DNA of 64,000 bases from Nostoc paludosum FACHB-159 (GCF_014698835.1 NZ_JACJTU010000002.1:1-64000), one strand, 5' to 3'; positions 1 to 9,060 are shown, numbered from the stretch's first letter. The notes: generated from the sequence alone by a model not told the origin. A program made the numbers and translations.

Positions 1-14
1 GATCTGTAAATGCT

Positions 15-85
15 GGGGTCATGCTTAATAACTGCTGAAATGCTTATCCTATATACATTTTCGCAGTTTTTGACCCCTTTTTTTT
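15..85 (+). terminator. Large hairpin followed by eight T residues
   Basis: GGGGTCA at 15-21 pairs with TGACCCC at 71-77, and AACTGC at 30-35 pairs with GCAGTT at 63-68. Eight T residues follow at 78-85. This has the form of an intrinsic terminator for a gene upstream of the window. Its T tract lies directly against the truncated receiver remnant. Confidence 0.6.
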
Positions 86-86
86 A

Positions 87-509
87 TATCTTTGTGAGAA
101 ATCCGGGTATGGTGTTGAGGTGCAACAAGCGTTTTCAGTCCCGCAAGCTCTGGAGATATTTGAGCAATGGCAACCTTATATCGTCGTGAGTGACATTGGT
201 TTGCCAAACGAAGATGGCTATGCCCTGATTCAACAAGTGAAAAGCAAAGCCAAAGAGCGAGGGCAAGTGGTGTTAGCCATTGCGGTGACAGGCTATGCCG
301 ATGAAAAGATGCGTCAACGTGGTTTGTCTGCGGGGTTTGACCTGTGGTTCACCAAACCTATGGATATTGATGAGTTCATGGCTGTGCTTGCCTGTTTAGC
401 TATTTGCCAACAATCCTCATATGCGATCGCGCAACGGATTTTGAGTCATGTTATTAGACATGGTGATTTATGTCTTGAACAGCAGTTAGAACCGTTAGTT
501 TCAAGTTAG
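87..509 (+). pseudogene. 5'-truncated response-regulator receiver domain
   Basis: The product is the back part of a CheY-like receiver domain. The phosphoacceptor region VVSDIGLPNEDGY and the conserved Lys in FTKPMDIDEF are present. The first beta strand with its acidic pair is missing. A GTG at position 120 opens a 129-codon frame, but the frame is open further upstream and encodes LCEKSGYGVEVQQAFS, which looks like helix 1 and strand 2 of the same fold. No start codon precedes it before an in-frame stop at 36-38, and a terminator-like T tract sits at 78-85. I read it as a relic of a larger regulator or hybrid kinase. It resembles the C-terminal receiver of the large kinase at 17-21 kb. A functional short protein from GTG120 is possible but would lack the acidic pocket. 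Confidence 0.6.
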
Positions 510-567
510 CATCACCGTTTTTGAAACACTATCAATTAATGTAATTTCGTTTTGGAGATTTTGAAAA

Positions 568-1527
568 ATGTCATTTACTATCGAGTCTGCACGCTCCATT
601 TTTCCGGGAACTCAAGTTGCTAATGCAATTCCAGCTACGGTTGAATCATGCAACCAACTCAGTGCTGAGGATCAGTTAGCTTTACTTTGGTTTGCCTATA
701 CCGAGATGGGAGTTACAATCACCCCTGCTGCTATGGGAGCAGCCAATATGGTCTTCGCAGAAAAAACCCTGACTCAAATCAAGCAGATGTCTGCTATAGA
801 CCAAACGCAAGTTATGTGCGATCTGGTTAACCATAGTGATACTCCCATCTGCCGTACATATTCATCTTTCGGCACGAATGTTAAGTTGGGCTTCTGGTAT
901 CAGTTAGGCGAGTGGATGAAACAAGGAATCGTTGCTCCCATTCCAGAAGGTTATGAACTATCTGCACAGGCATCAGATGTCCTCCAAGCTATCCGTCAAC
1001 TTGAAGGGGGTCAGCAACTCACCGTATTACAAAATATTGTCGTCAATATGGGGTATGCCCCAACAGTTAGCACCCAAAAAGTCAAAGAACCTGTGGTTCC
1101 ACCTAAAGATATCGCACCCCGAACTAAGGTCAGCATTGAGGGCATCAACAACTTGACAGTCCTAAGCTATATGGAGAATATGAATGCTTTTGACTTCCAA
1201 GGGGCTGTAGCTTTATTTGCTGAAGATGGTGCTTTGCAACCCCCTTTCCAAGAACCGATTCTGGGTCAGGAGAACATCCTCGTCTATATGCGCGAAGAAT
1301 GCTACGGACTCAAGCTCATACCAGAACGAGGGGTATCTGAACCAACAGAAGGAGAATTCACCCAGATTAAAGTGACGGGTAAAGTGCAAACTCCCTGGTT
1401 TGGTGACAGTGTTGGCATAAATCTAGCATGGCGGTTCTTGCTCAATCCGCAAGGCAAGATTTTCTTTGTGGCAATTGACGTGCTGGCATCTCCCCAGGAA
1501 CTACTTAACATGGGCTTTATCCAGTAG
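568..1527 (+). CDS. ocp: Orange carotenoid protein (two-domain, divergent)
   Basis: Blue-light photoreceptor that binds a keto-carotenoid and quenches phycobilisome excitation. The 319 residues match the usual OCP length: an all-helical N-terminal domain (about 1-165), a linker, and an NTF2-like C-terminal domain (about 190-319). The carotenoid-binding residues of Synechocystis OCP fall at identical numbers: Tyr44, Trp110, Tyr201, Trp277 and Trp288. Glu244 of the interdomain salt bridge is kept, but its partner Arg155 is Gln here. Asp19 is Asn and Arg229 is Glu. In the Synechocystis protein these positions serve the salt bridge/phycobilisome contact, dimer contact and FRP contact respectively. 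No frp or carotenoid ketolase gene is adjacent. GGAG precedes the ATG. The family is certain; the clade is not, and OCP1-like behaviour should not be assumed. Confidence 0.95.
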   Translation: MSFTIESARSIFPGTQVANAIPATVESCNQLSAEDQLALLWFAYTEMGVTITPAAMGAANMVFAEKTLTQIKQMSAIDQTQVMCDLVNHSDTPICRTYSSFGTNVKLGFWYQLGEWMKQGIVAPIPEGYELSAQASDVLQAIRQLEGGQQLTVLQNIVVNMGYAPTVSTQKVKEPVVPPKDIAPRTKVSIEGINNLTVLSYMENMNAFDFQGAVALFAEDGALQPPFQEPILGQENILVYMREECYGLKLIPERGVSEPTEGEFTQIKVTGKVQTPWFGDSVGINLAWRFLLNPQGKIFFVAIDVLASPQELLNMGFIQ

Positions 1528-1602
1528 AACACGTTTCGGGTGTTTTGGGATGTAGACCCTACAAGTTCCTCACCAATCAATATAGCACCTGCATAACGCT
1601 CT

Positions 1603-1636
1603 AAACCCCTGAAAAAACGGGGTTTATTTGTTTTTA
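1603..1636 (+). terminator. Rho-independent terminator after ocp
   Basis: AAACCCC (1603-1609) pairs with GGGGTTT (1619-1625) around a loop of nine bases, followed by a T-rich run. It lies about 75 bp after the ocp stop and suggests a monocistronic transcript. Confidence 0.7.
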
Positions 1637-1940
1637 TCAAGCTCAATTATTAGCAATATTATTGCCGAACTTTGGGTGCAACATAGATTTTAAGATTGAT
1701 AGACAAGACCCCATATTTAGTTGCAATACAGTTTTTGTAAATTTTACAAACGTCAAGATATTATTAGTCAAAGAAAAAGAATAATAATATCATAAGTATT
1801 TCAATTTTCTAAATAATTTGTTATAATAATTACATACAAGTTTATACGAGGTCACAACTACTAGTTAAAGTTGTTGCCCAACAAGCGGATGCGAATTTGA
1901 GACCATAAGACAAGGTGATTCTGAGCGTTTTTTCTGCGTT
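1637..1940. other. AT-rich intergenic region
   Basis: With the ocp terminator this completes a gap of about 410 bp. It is very AT-rich around 1740-1830. I see no gene or clear promoter motif. Confidence 0.4.
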
Positions 1941-2402
1941 ATGTTAACAAAAAATGTGATGAATATAGATTTTTTAAAGAAAATTAATAGCTTATCTTTA
2001 TTACTACTTTGTCTTGCTTACGCTTTCTTAGGTTGGTATCTATCTGCTTATCATCTTATTTGGCTTGTAGCAACTTTTATAGCAAGTGTGGCTTTCTTTG
2101 GCGGCCCTAAAAATAGCTCTCTATTTGAACGTTCGTTGAGTTTTTTTCTTCCAAGTTCGTTTGTAATTTTTATTATCTATTTCATTGTAAGTATATTAGT
2201 ATTGGCTTTAGCAGTAAATAGCCCTATTTTAGGAATTCTCATTATCGTCCCGCTAGCAACTACTGTTTTAGCAGAATTAGAAATGCGTCTTACTGGTTTA
2301 AACAAACTAAATGCATTAGTAATTTTAACAGTCATAACTGGATTTAGTTTAGTATGGGGCGAAATGATAGATGTCGTGCTTGTACCAAGCCCCAGGTACT
2401 AA
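1941..2402 (+). CDS. Small hydrophobic membrane protein, unknown function
   Basis: Not assigned to a family. The 153 residues are mostly hydrophobic, with about four or five likely membrane segments: roughly residues 18-35, 38-55, 68-92, 94-112 and 125-145. The loops are short. A second in-frame ATG seven codons in (1959) is an equally plausible start. The gene stands alone between the ocp terminator and the radical SAM gene, and the gap after it (about 240 bp) argues against an operon. Membrane localisation is the only supported inference. Confidence 0.65.
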   Translation: MLTKNVMNIDFLKKINSLSLLLLCLAYAFLGWYLSAYHLIWLVATFIASVAFFGGPKNSSLFERSLSFFLPSSFVIFIIYFIVSILVLALAVNSPILGILIIVPLATTVLAELEMRLTGLNKLNALVILTVITGFSLVWGEMIDVVLVPSPRY

Positions 2403-2639
2403 GTTATGGATGTTGAATTTAGGGACAATTGTTAGACATAGACGCTTTGTGAGAGCTTATAATTACAATACAGGTATAAACTGTATTTAGCTCGCCTGTT
2501 AACTGAGCTAAATATTATGTATTTAAATACACAGCAATCCTAGTAATCTAAGTTAATCAGCGTGTATCTTACTCTCCAGCGAGTGGTATGTTGAATACAC
2601 CATTCAGTCTCAGCGAGGGATACAGTTTATTGGAGGTTT

Positions 2640-4214
2640 TTGATGAATATTTTGCTCCTGTATCCCCTTTTTCCCAAAAGCTTTTGGTCGTTTGAGAAGA
2701 CCTTGGCATTGCTCGATCGCAAGGCGATGTTGCCACCGCTTGGGTTAGTGACGGTTGCCGCGATCTTACCGCAGGAATGGGAATTTAAGCTAGTCGATCG
2801 CAATGTGCGCGAAGTTAATCAAGCAGAATGGGATTGGGCAGATTTGGTGATTCTGTCCGCCATGATCGTGCAGAAGGAAGATTTATTAGAGCAAATCCAG
2901 GAGGCAAAACGCCGAGGAAAACGGGTAGCAGTAGGTGGGCCTTATGCAACTGCATTACCTCAGGAAGTGATGGAGGTAGGGGCAGACTATTTGATTTTGG
3001 ATGAAGGAGAGATAACTTTGCCCCTGTTTACCCGTGCGATCGCACAGGGCGATCGATCTGGAATCTTCCGTGCCAATGGCGAAAGACCAGATGTAAGCCA
3101 TACGCCCATTCCCCAGTTTGACCTGTTGGAATTCGATGCCTATGCAGAAATGTCAGTACAGTTTTCGCGTGGATGTCCCTTCCAGTGCGAGTTTTGCGAC
3201 ATTATTGTACTTTACGGTCGCAAGCCGCGCACAAAAACACCAGAGCAATTACTTAAGGAACTCGATCGCCTCTACGAGTTGGGTTGGCGACGCAGCATTT
3301 TTATGGTGGATGACAATTTCATTGGCAATAAACGCAACGTCAAACTGTTTCTCAAAGAACTAAAACCTTGGATGGTGCAACATCAGTATCCTTTTTCCTT
3401 TGCCACAGAAGCCTCAGTAGATTTGGCAAACGACCAAGAACTAATGGATTGGATGGTGCAATGCAATTTTGGCGCTGTCTTTTTGGGCATTGAAACACCA
3501 GATGAAGCTAGTTTGACTCTCACCCAAAAACACCAAAACACAAGGAATTCTCTGACTGAGGCAGTGAACGCGATCGCAAAATCGGGCTTGCGGGTAATGG
3601 CAGGATTTATTATTGGCTTCGATGGTGAAAAGGCAGGCGCAGGCGCGAGAATCGTGCAATTTGTAGAACAAACATCAATTCCGACAGCGTTGTTTAGTAT
3701 GTTGCAAGCATTGCCTGATACAGCCCTCTGGCATCGCCTCGAAAAAGAAGGACGACTCCGCACTAAGTCAGCTAACATCAACCAAACTACGTTGATGAAT
3801 TACGTACCGACTCGTCCCTTGGAGGAGATCGCCAACGAGTATGTGGAGGCTTTTTGGCAATTATATGAGCCGACAAAGTTCTTAGATCGTGCTTATCGTC
3901 ACTACCTAATTCTGGGTGAGGCGAATTATCCCAAGAAAGGTAAAAATGCCAAAAAACCGATGAATTGGGTAACAATTCGTGCCTTATTAACTATATGTTG
4001 GCGACAAGGTGTTCTTCGTAACACTCGGTGGCAGTTCTGGCGTAATCTTTGGAATATGTATCGCTACAATCCAGGCGGTTTAAGTAGCTATCTGTCAGTT
4101 TGCGCTCAAATCGAGCATTTCGTTGAGTATCGCCAAATTGTCAAAAGGGAGATTAATGAACAAGTAGCTCAGTTTCAAGCAGAGGAAGCCAGAAGCAAGT
4201 TTGTTCGTGTGTAG
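2640..4214 (+). CDS. B12-binding-type radical SAM enzyme
   Basis: 524 residues. The N-terminal part (about 1-145) has the cobalamin-binding-like Rossmann layout, including VGGPYATALP and DEGEITLPLF. A radical SAM core follows with the cluster motif CPFQCEFC, supplying Cys179, Cys183 and Cys186. The C-terminal third (about 370-524) looks like the DUF4070 extension seen in this class, which includes hopanoid and tetrapyrrole-modifying enzymes. GGAGG precedes the start, and Met2 is an alternative start. It is a single gene with no pathway partners beside it, so the substrate cannot be named. Membership of the hopanoid C-2 methylase (HpnP) branch is possible but not shown. Confidence 0.85.
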   Translation: MMNILLLYPLFPKSFWSFEKTLALLDRKAMLPPLGLVTVAAILPQEWEFKLVDRNVREVNQAEWDWADLVILSAMIVQKEDLLEQIQEAKRRGKRVAVGGPYATALPQEVMEVGADYLILDEGEITLPLFTRAIAQGDRSGIFRANGERPDVSHTPIPQFDLLEFDAYAEMSVQFSRGCPFQCEFCDIIVLYGRKPRTKTPEQLLKELDRLYELGWRRSIFMVDDNFIGNKRNVKLFLKELKPWMVQHQYPFSFATEASVDLANDQELMDWMVQCNFGAVFLGIETPDEASLTLTQKHQNTRNSLTEAVNAIAKSGLRVMAGFIIGFDGEKAGAGARIVQFVEQTSIPTALFSMLQALPDTALWHRLEKEGRLRTKSANINQTTLMNYVPTRPLEEIANEYVEAFWQLYEPTKFLDRAYRHYLILGEANYPKKGKNAKKPMNWVTIRALLTICWRQGVLRNTRWQFWRNLWNMYRYNPGGLSSYLSVCAQIEHFVEYRQIVKREINEQVAQFQAEEARSKFVRV

Positions 4215-5161
4215 GCTTACTATCTGGCGAGGCTGTCACCAAGTGCAAACTGATTTCATCAAAAATATGCTCAAATACTCAATTCGATTGTTACTTCATT
4301 CTTTTAAGAATAGATAAATATCTGTATTTTCCTAAATCATCCCGCATTTATGCAACGCCAAAAACATTTTGGCCACTTTTGTTGTAGTTCAGAAGGCTCC
4401 AAGGGAACCCACGTTTTTAAACGTGGGATTGAAGCAAGGACGCTCTGTTGCAAAGTTCAGTTCGCGCTTCGCGTTGCCGAAGGCAGACGCTCCGACTTTG
4501 CGCTTTGTATCTTGCGCTATGCCTCTGGTACCAGTATCTTTTTTTAAACTGGGCTTTAGACCCAGAAGTAAAGTTTTTATTGATGCTCCTTTCATAAAAG
4601 CCTTCTGCCCTGTGCCTTTCTTTGTAATTTCATGGCTAGATCCCAACTTCTTAGACTTGTTAGGATATGCCATCGGACTCTACTGCCTTACTATACTTCT
4701 TCCTGTTAATGTTTCTTTACATCTATTGGGAATGTGTAAACACAAAGGGGATTGTCGTCACACATTGCAGAGCTTGTAGAAAATACCAATTAATTGTTCT
4801 ATTATTATTATTAGCAAAGCACAGTTTTAAATAAGCTTAATCAACCTAATAGCAGCGAGAGCTACATTCACTACTGAGATAGATTTTTTCACTCAGAAGA
4901 ATAGTTATAACTAAAGTAAAGTCAACGCAGTTCAAGAAAAAGCTCTTTTAAGTAGTTCAATCAAAAAAAAACGTAACATTTAAACTGTGTTATGGCAGAA
5001 GAGCTAACGCATCCCCATAAAGTATATATATAGATTGTGCAGGGCTTGGCGACAAAGCACCCTACTATTTTTTGGTGTTTAATTAAATTGGCTTACTTAT
5101 AACATCAATAGATAACTTTATAAGCTTCAATTCTGTTTTTTTCAAATTACAAAACGATACT
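4215..5161. other. Gene-poor region with small dispersed repeats and hairpins
   Basis: A stretch of about 950 bp without a convincing gene. An inverted repeat occupies about 4409-4428 (CCCACGTTT mirrored by AAACGTGGG). It is followed by a patch (about 4460-4510) of short motifs built on CTTCGCG and GCCGAAGGCAGACGCT, of the kind scattered through Nostocales genomes. A second hairpin, CTGGG/CCCAG, lies near 4549-4565. The open frames across it have no recognisable family. It may be the eroded edge of an old insertion, but no transposase motif can be read. Confidence 0.4.
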
Positions 5162-5806
5162 ATGACTTCTAAAAAACGACCTAATTCGGACAAAAGCGCT
5201 AATTTTAATCTGCATTTACCTTCAACAAAGGCAGCTAAAAGTGTAGCAAAAGAAGCAATGCCATTCCCAAAAATATCATATAGCATTGTTCATGCAATTC
5301 CTGGGCGGATACGTTTTCGTATTCCTCTAATAGCCAGAGATACTGAGTATATTAATAAAATTAAATCCGCGATGGAATCTGACAACAGGGTTATAAATGT
5401 CCGTGCTAACCCACAAGCTGCGTCCATTGTTGTCAATTATAAAGTAGGTGTAATTCCAGATAATCAAATGCGCGAACACCTCGTCAGCCTAATTCAAACT
5501 GCTCAAGATCTTGCTACGCCAAAAGAGGTAACAACAAAATCAATCGTCAGGGCTATCTTTGATGCTTTAATCAACCTAATTGATAACACGCGTCAGATTA
5601 ACCAAGCACGTAATGTTATTGTCTATCGAAGGTTTAAAACAGACATTTGGGAACGAATACTTTCTACCTCAAGAAGCATAATTAAGAGATTAAAATCTGC
5701 CACTATGTTTTTCTTACCCAACAAACGATGGCGATTGCACGAAAATGGCAAGGTCAACTCTCAGCCTTTACAATTACAAGCTGTCGGCGAAGGTGATGCT
5801 GTATAA
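5162..5806 (+). CDS. HMA2-type domain protein
   Basis: 214 residues. The central region (about 38-115) resembles the HMA2 domain, a ferredoxin-like fold related to heavy-metal-associated domains and the N-termini of P-type ATPases. Its typical opening is YSIVHAIPGRIRFRIPLI, followed by a beta strand ANPQAASIVVNYK. The CxxC metal site of true HMA domains is absent, so copper binding is not implied. The C-terminal half (about 125-214) is basic and helical without an assigned family. An AT-rich leader precedes it and a MITE-like element follows. The function is unknown. Confidence 0.7.
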   Translation: MTSKKRPNSDKSANFNLHLPSTKAAKSVAKEAMPFPKISYSIVHAIPGRIRFRIPLIARDTEYINKIKSAMESDNRVINVRANPQAASIVVNYKVGVIPDNQMREHLVSLIQTAQDLATPKEVTTKSIVRAIFDALINLIDNTRQINQARNVIVYRRFKTDIWERILSTSRSIIKRLKSATMFFLPNKRWRLHENGKVNSQPLQLQAVGEGDAV

Positions 5807-5891
5807 CTGCCAATACAGTAACCATTGCACCCAGTTATCCCAGTCGAAAAGCAGACCAGATCGGTGTCGGAATCAAGATGTACTCCAAATT

Positions 5892-6017
5892 ATATCAAGT
5901 TCGGATGATTAGTTCTGATTGCAGTCCTCGCGTTACCCCTCCCCGATGCTTTGGGGAGGGTGCCGTAAGGCGGGTGGGGTGTTTCAGGATTTATAAGTAA
6001 TTAAGCGAACTTGATAT
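5892..6017. mobile_element. MITE-like element with 12-bp terminal inverted repeats
   Basis: ATATCAAGTTCG at 5892-5903 is repeated exactly in inverted orientation at 6006-6017. Inside is a strong GC-rich hairpin, CCCTCCCC (5937-5944) with GGGGAGGG (5953-5960). At 126 bp with no coding capacity it fits a miniature inverted-repeat element. The hairpin may also act as a terminator between the two convergent genes. Confidence 0.55.
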
Positions 6018-6053
6018 TACTCAGAGAATTTCTATTAACAGGATTGAACACAA

Positions 6054-7400
6054 CTAACACCAAGTTTGGACAACCCGACCTTGTAATTGTTGTCCTAACC
6101 AAGGTGTATTTTGTGAAAGTGTATGCAGATTTTTCCTTTCAACTTTCCAGGTTTGCTGAGGGTCAAATAAAGTCAATTCTGCCGATTGATGAGGGCTAAT
6201 TGCATTTACTTTCTGCCCCAAACACTTTGCTGGATTACTACTCAATGCACGCCATAATTCTAAAGCTGTAAATTCCCCAGTTTCCACAAGATATTGCCAC
6301 AGCAAAGACAATGCTAACTCAAAACCGATCGCTCCAGCTGGCGCTTCGGCAAAAGCCTGGACTTTCTCTTCGTAGCTATAGGGTGCATGGTCAATGGCGA
6401 TCGCATCTATAACTCCTCCACGCACCCCCGCACGCAACGCCGCTACATCACTGGCATTGCCTAAAGGCGGGTCTAAATGCAGGCTAGTATTATAACTTTT
6501 AATTGCTTTGGTGTCAAGTAATAGATGCATCCAAGTAGTGCTGGCGGTGATGGGTAAACCAGCAATTTTAGCTCTTGCGATTAATTCCACGCTGCGGGCT
6601 GTGGAGACGCGCATGATATGTATTGGGGTGTCGATGGCTGCAACTAATTCAAGTATTGCAGCGATCGCACTTGTTTCGGCGCTGGCGGGTACTGGCGGTA
6701 AACCTAAACGCAGGGCTTGGGCACCTTCTCTGATTACACCATTTGCAGCTAATTGGCGATCGCAAGGCCAAAATGCAACAGGTTTCCCTAACGGCTGGAG
6801 ATACTCTAACACCCGCTGCACCAGCGCTAAATTTTCCAAAGGCTTGCCATCAGTAAAACCAACAACCCCAGCCGATGCTAAATCCGCCAATTCCGTCATT
6901 TGCTTCCCAGCAACATCCAAGGTGATAGCACCCCAGAGATTAAGCAGAGGAGCAGGGGAGCAGGGGAGCAGGGGAGAATAAGAATGCAAACTCTCCTCTG
7001 CCCCTCTGCCCCCCCGTCCCGCGTTAGGGGTTTCTGCCATAGACCTCTGCCCCTCTGCCCTTCTTTGCTGCAACTGCGCCACAAGCGCAGGATTATCGAT
7101 AGCTGGGGATGTATCGGGTAATATACTCACTCTCGTAAAACCGCCAGCAGCAGCAGCTTGCAAAAGAGACACAAGAGTTTCCCGTTCTTCAAACCCTGGT
7201 TCGCCGGAGTGGCTGTATAAATCCACTAACCCAGAACCAAGAACTAATCCCCGACAATCTCTGATTTGAGTATCCGAACTGATATCAGAAATGCCCGAAG
7301 CCACTGCTTGGATATAACCATCAGCAATCAGCACATCAGATATTTCATCAGTTTGGGAAACCGGGTCAATTAACCTTACTTGTTGCAGCAGTTCAATCAT
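6054..7400 (-). CDS. Dihydroorotase-like protein lacking catalytic residues (PyrC' type)
   Basis: An amidohydrolase-superfamily protein of the class I dihydroorotase type, 448 residues. The fold landmarks are present: GLVDLYSHSGEPGFEERETL near the N-terminus, RVSTARSVELI, and IDHAPYSYEEK near the C-terminus. Key residues are changed. The metal-binding HxH is YSH, the substrate-binding Arg of REPG is replaced (SGEPG), the His before VST is Arg, and PHH is WMH. This matches inactive PyrC' proteins, which in some bacteria are structural partners of aspartate transcarbamoylase. About 45 residues near positions 113-155 are encoded by a heptamer-repeat array (6943-7060) that keeps the frame. The annotation dihydroorotase would overstate its activity. 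Confidence 0.8.
   Translation of the reverse strand: MIELLQQVRLIDPVSQTDEISDVLIADGYIQAVASGISDISSDTQIRDCRGLVLGSGLVDLYSHSGEPGFEERETLVSLLQAAAAGGFTRVSILPDTSPAIDNPALVAQLQQRRAEGQRSMAETPNAGRGGRGAEESLHSYSPLLPCSPAPLLNLWGAITLDVAGKQMTELADLASAGVVGFTDGKPLENLALVQRVLEYLQPLGKPVAFWPCDRQLAANGVIREGAQALRLGLPPVPASAETSAIAAILELVAAIDTPIHIMRVSTARSVELIARAKIAGLPITASTTWMHLLLDTKAIKSYNTSLHLDPPLGNASDVAALRAGVRGGVIDAIAIDHAPYSYEEKVQAFAEAPAGAIGFELALSLLWQYLVETGEFTALELWRALSSNPAKCLGQKVNAISPHQSAELTLFDPQQTWKVERKNLHTLSQNTPWLGQQLQGRVVQTWC
6943..7060. repeat. Heptamer repeat array inside the dihydroorotase-like gene
   Basis: A G-rich run (GAGCAGG units, about 6949-6978) is followed by a C-rich run (CCCCTCTG units, about 6991-7060), so the segment can fold on itself. 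It is read through in frame and encodes a low-complexity stretch (NAGRGGRGAEESLHSYSPLL) not expected in the family. Confidence 0.75.
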
Positions 7401-7402
7401 AA

Positions 7403-7530
7403 AAGTTTTTAATTATGAGTTAGGAGTTATGAGTTTTTTGCTGTTTGCTCGTCACTTCTAACTTTATTCCTAACTCCTAACTTTATTTCTAACTCCTAAC
7501 TCTTGTACAGACGCGATTGTTCGCGTCTCA
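7403..7530. repeat. Heptamer repeats and small palindrome between genes
   Basis: Units of GAGTTAG/GAGTTAT (about 7411-7434) are followed by inverted units CTAACTC (about 7455-7502). After them lies AGACGCG, paired with CGCGTCT, at about 7509-7528. This fills the gap between two minus-strand genes. Confidence 0.6.
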
Positions 7531-7536
7531 GTACTC

Positions 7537-8889
7537 CTACAACGCCCCGGCTGCTGTTTTATCTAATACCCCTCCACCTAAATGAGTGGTGATGTTCATT
7601 GCTTGTAGCACTGGTAAACCATCTAATCCAGAAGGATAATCAATAACACTAACAGCACCATTCCCCTGACGAAAGTTCCAGAAATTTTCTAAGGGTAAAC
7701 CGAGAATGTGACAAAGCAACGTTTTATTCGTAGCATCGTGGGCTACTACTAAAACGGTTTTCACTTGGTTAGTTAACGCTGTCTGTACAATTGATTCCCA
7801 AGCTGCAACGCTACGTTCCCATACCTGTTGCAAATTTTCCCCTTCAGGCATTTGAACTTCGGCAGGGACTAACCGCCAGCGCTGTAACTCTCCTGGAAAT
7901 TCTTGCTCTATTTCTGTTTCTAATTTTCCTTCCCAAAGCCCGTGGCTAATTTCTCTTAAACCACTTTGTAAGTCTAACTTGACACTCGGATGCTGTTTTA
8001 AGATAATTTCTGCTGTTTCTTTAGGACGTAGCATTGGGCTACTCACAGCATAATCGATCGCTACTTTTTGCAGAAACTCCCCTGCTTTTTGCGACTGTTG
8101 TCTGCCGTTATCGTTGAGGGGGACATCAATTTGCCCTTGAAATCTGGTTTGGCGATTCCACTCTGTTTCCCCATGACGCACTAGCAGCAACCTGACTCCT
8201 TGATGCTCTGGTCGCAAGGACGGTAGAATCTCTCCAGTGTGTTGCGTCTGATTCAAAGATTCTAGCTGTACTGGTTCCCCCAATCCCCCAGCAAAATTTA
8301 GGACGCTAATACCACAGTTGGATTGCTGTATTGAATGGTAACGACTTGGGGGAATTCCTAATGCTGTGCTAATCAGGGCGCGATTAATACCGTTATGCCC
8401 CACTATGAGAACGGTTTCGCCTTGATGCTCGGACAAAATTTCTTGCCAGAATTGCCGCGCTTGTTCGTATAAAGCCAGAACCGGAAAATGTTCTCTTGTT
8501 CCTTGTGCATCATTGAGCAGCATCCGCAGTTCGTCGGGCCGTTCGTGCCAAGTGCGGTAGTCTTCAGCTAACTCCTGCTTGACTTCGGCTGTCAGCATTC
8601 CTTCCCATAAAGGCAGATCGATTTCTAGGAGCAAATCAGAAACCTGCACTACCGCAGACTCTCCACCACCAGAAGCTAACTCACTATGAATAATGTCTGC
8701 TGTATGTTTCGCTCGTTGCAGAGGACTGCTGTAAATCGCATTAAACGAAAGATTACTGAGGGCTTTGCCTAGTTTACTGGCATCGTTACGACCTTTTTCG
8801 GTTAATTTTGACGCATCAGTGCGCCCTTGGATACGCCGCTCGGTGTTATAACCGCTTTGACCGTGGCGCACTATGATGACACGAGTCAT
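7537..8889 (-). CDS. Two-domain histidine phosphatase (phosphoglycerate mutase-like)
   Basis: 450 residues made of two histidine-phosphatase domains in tandem. Domain 1 begins at once with VIIVRHGQSGYNTERRIQG (His at about residue 9) and carries a later HNGINRAL motif. Domain 2 begins near residue 230 with LLLVRHGETEWNRQTRFQG and has HDATNKTLL. Both copies keep the phosphohistidine RHG motif and the second conserved His, so both may be active. Single-domain relatives act as phosphoglycerate mutases or as phosphatases of small phosphorylated metabolites, and sequence alone does not fix the substrate. The gene is on the same strand as the dihydroorotase-like gene, separated by a repeat-filled gap. 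Confidence 0.85.
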   Translation of the reverse strand: MTRVIIVRHGQSGYNTERRIQGRTDASKLTEKGRNDASKLGKALSNLSFNAIYSSPLQRAKHTADIIHSELASGGGESAVVQVSDLLLEIDLPLWEGMLTAEVKQELAEDYRTWHERPDELRMLLNDAQGTREHFPVLALYEQARQFWQEILSEHQGETVLIVGHNGINRALISTALGIPPSRYHSIQQSNCGISVLNFAGGLGEPVQLESLNQTQHTGEILPSLRPEHQGVRLLLVRHGETEWNRQTRFQGQIDVPLNDNGRQQSQKAGEFLQKVAIDYAVSSPMLRPKETAEIILKQHPSVKLDLQSGLREISHGLWEGKLETEIEQEFPGELQRWRLVPAEVQMPEGENLQQVWERSVAAWESIVQTALTNQVKTVLVVAHDATNKTLLCHILGLPLENFWNFRQGNGAVSVIDYPSGLDGLPVLQAMNITTHLGGGVLDKTAAGAL

Positions 8890-9060
8890 CGCAAAAAGCC
8901 CTCCTGTATCTAGACGACTAATTTTACTGCAAAATCATTGCACAATTATCTACTACAGAAAGCGGATTATTAAAATTAGTCGTTAGTCATTGGTCATTGG
9001 TCATTAGTTGTTGCTAGCTGAATAAATTACGAGGATTAGAGAGTTAAGTTTTATACTTAA

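Noticed and set aside
4350..4779. Open frames on both strands after the radical SAM gene
   Set aside because: They overlap each other across hairpins and short dispersed repeats, show no family motif, and have no good ribosome-binding site.
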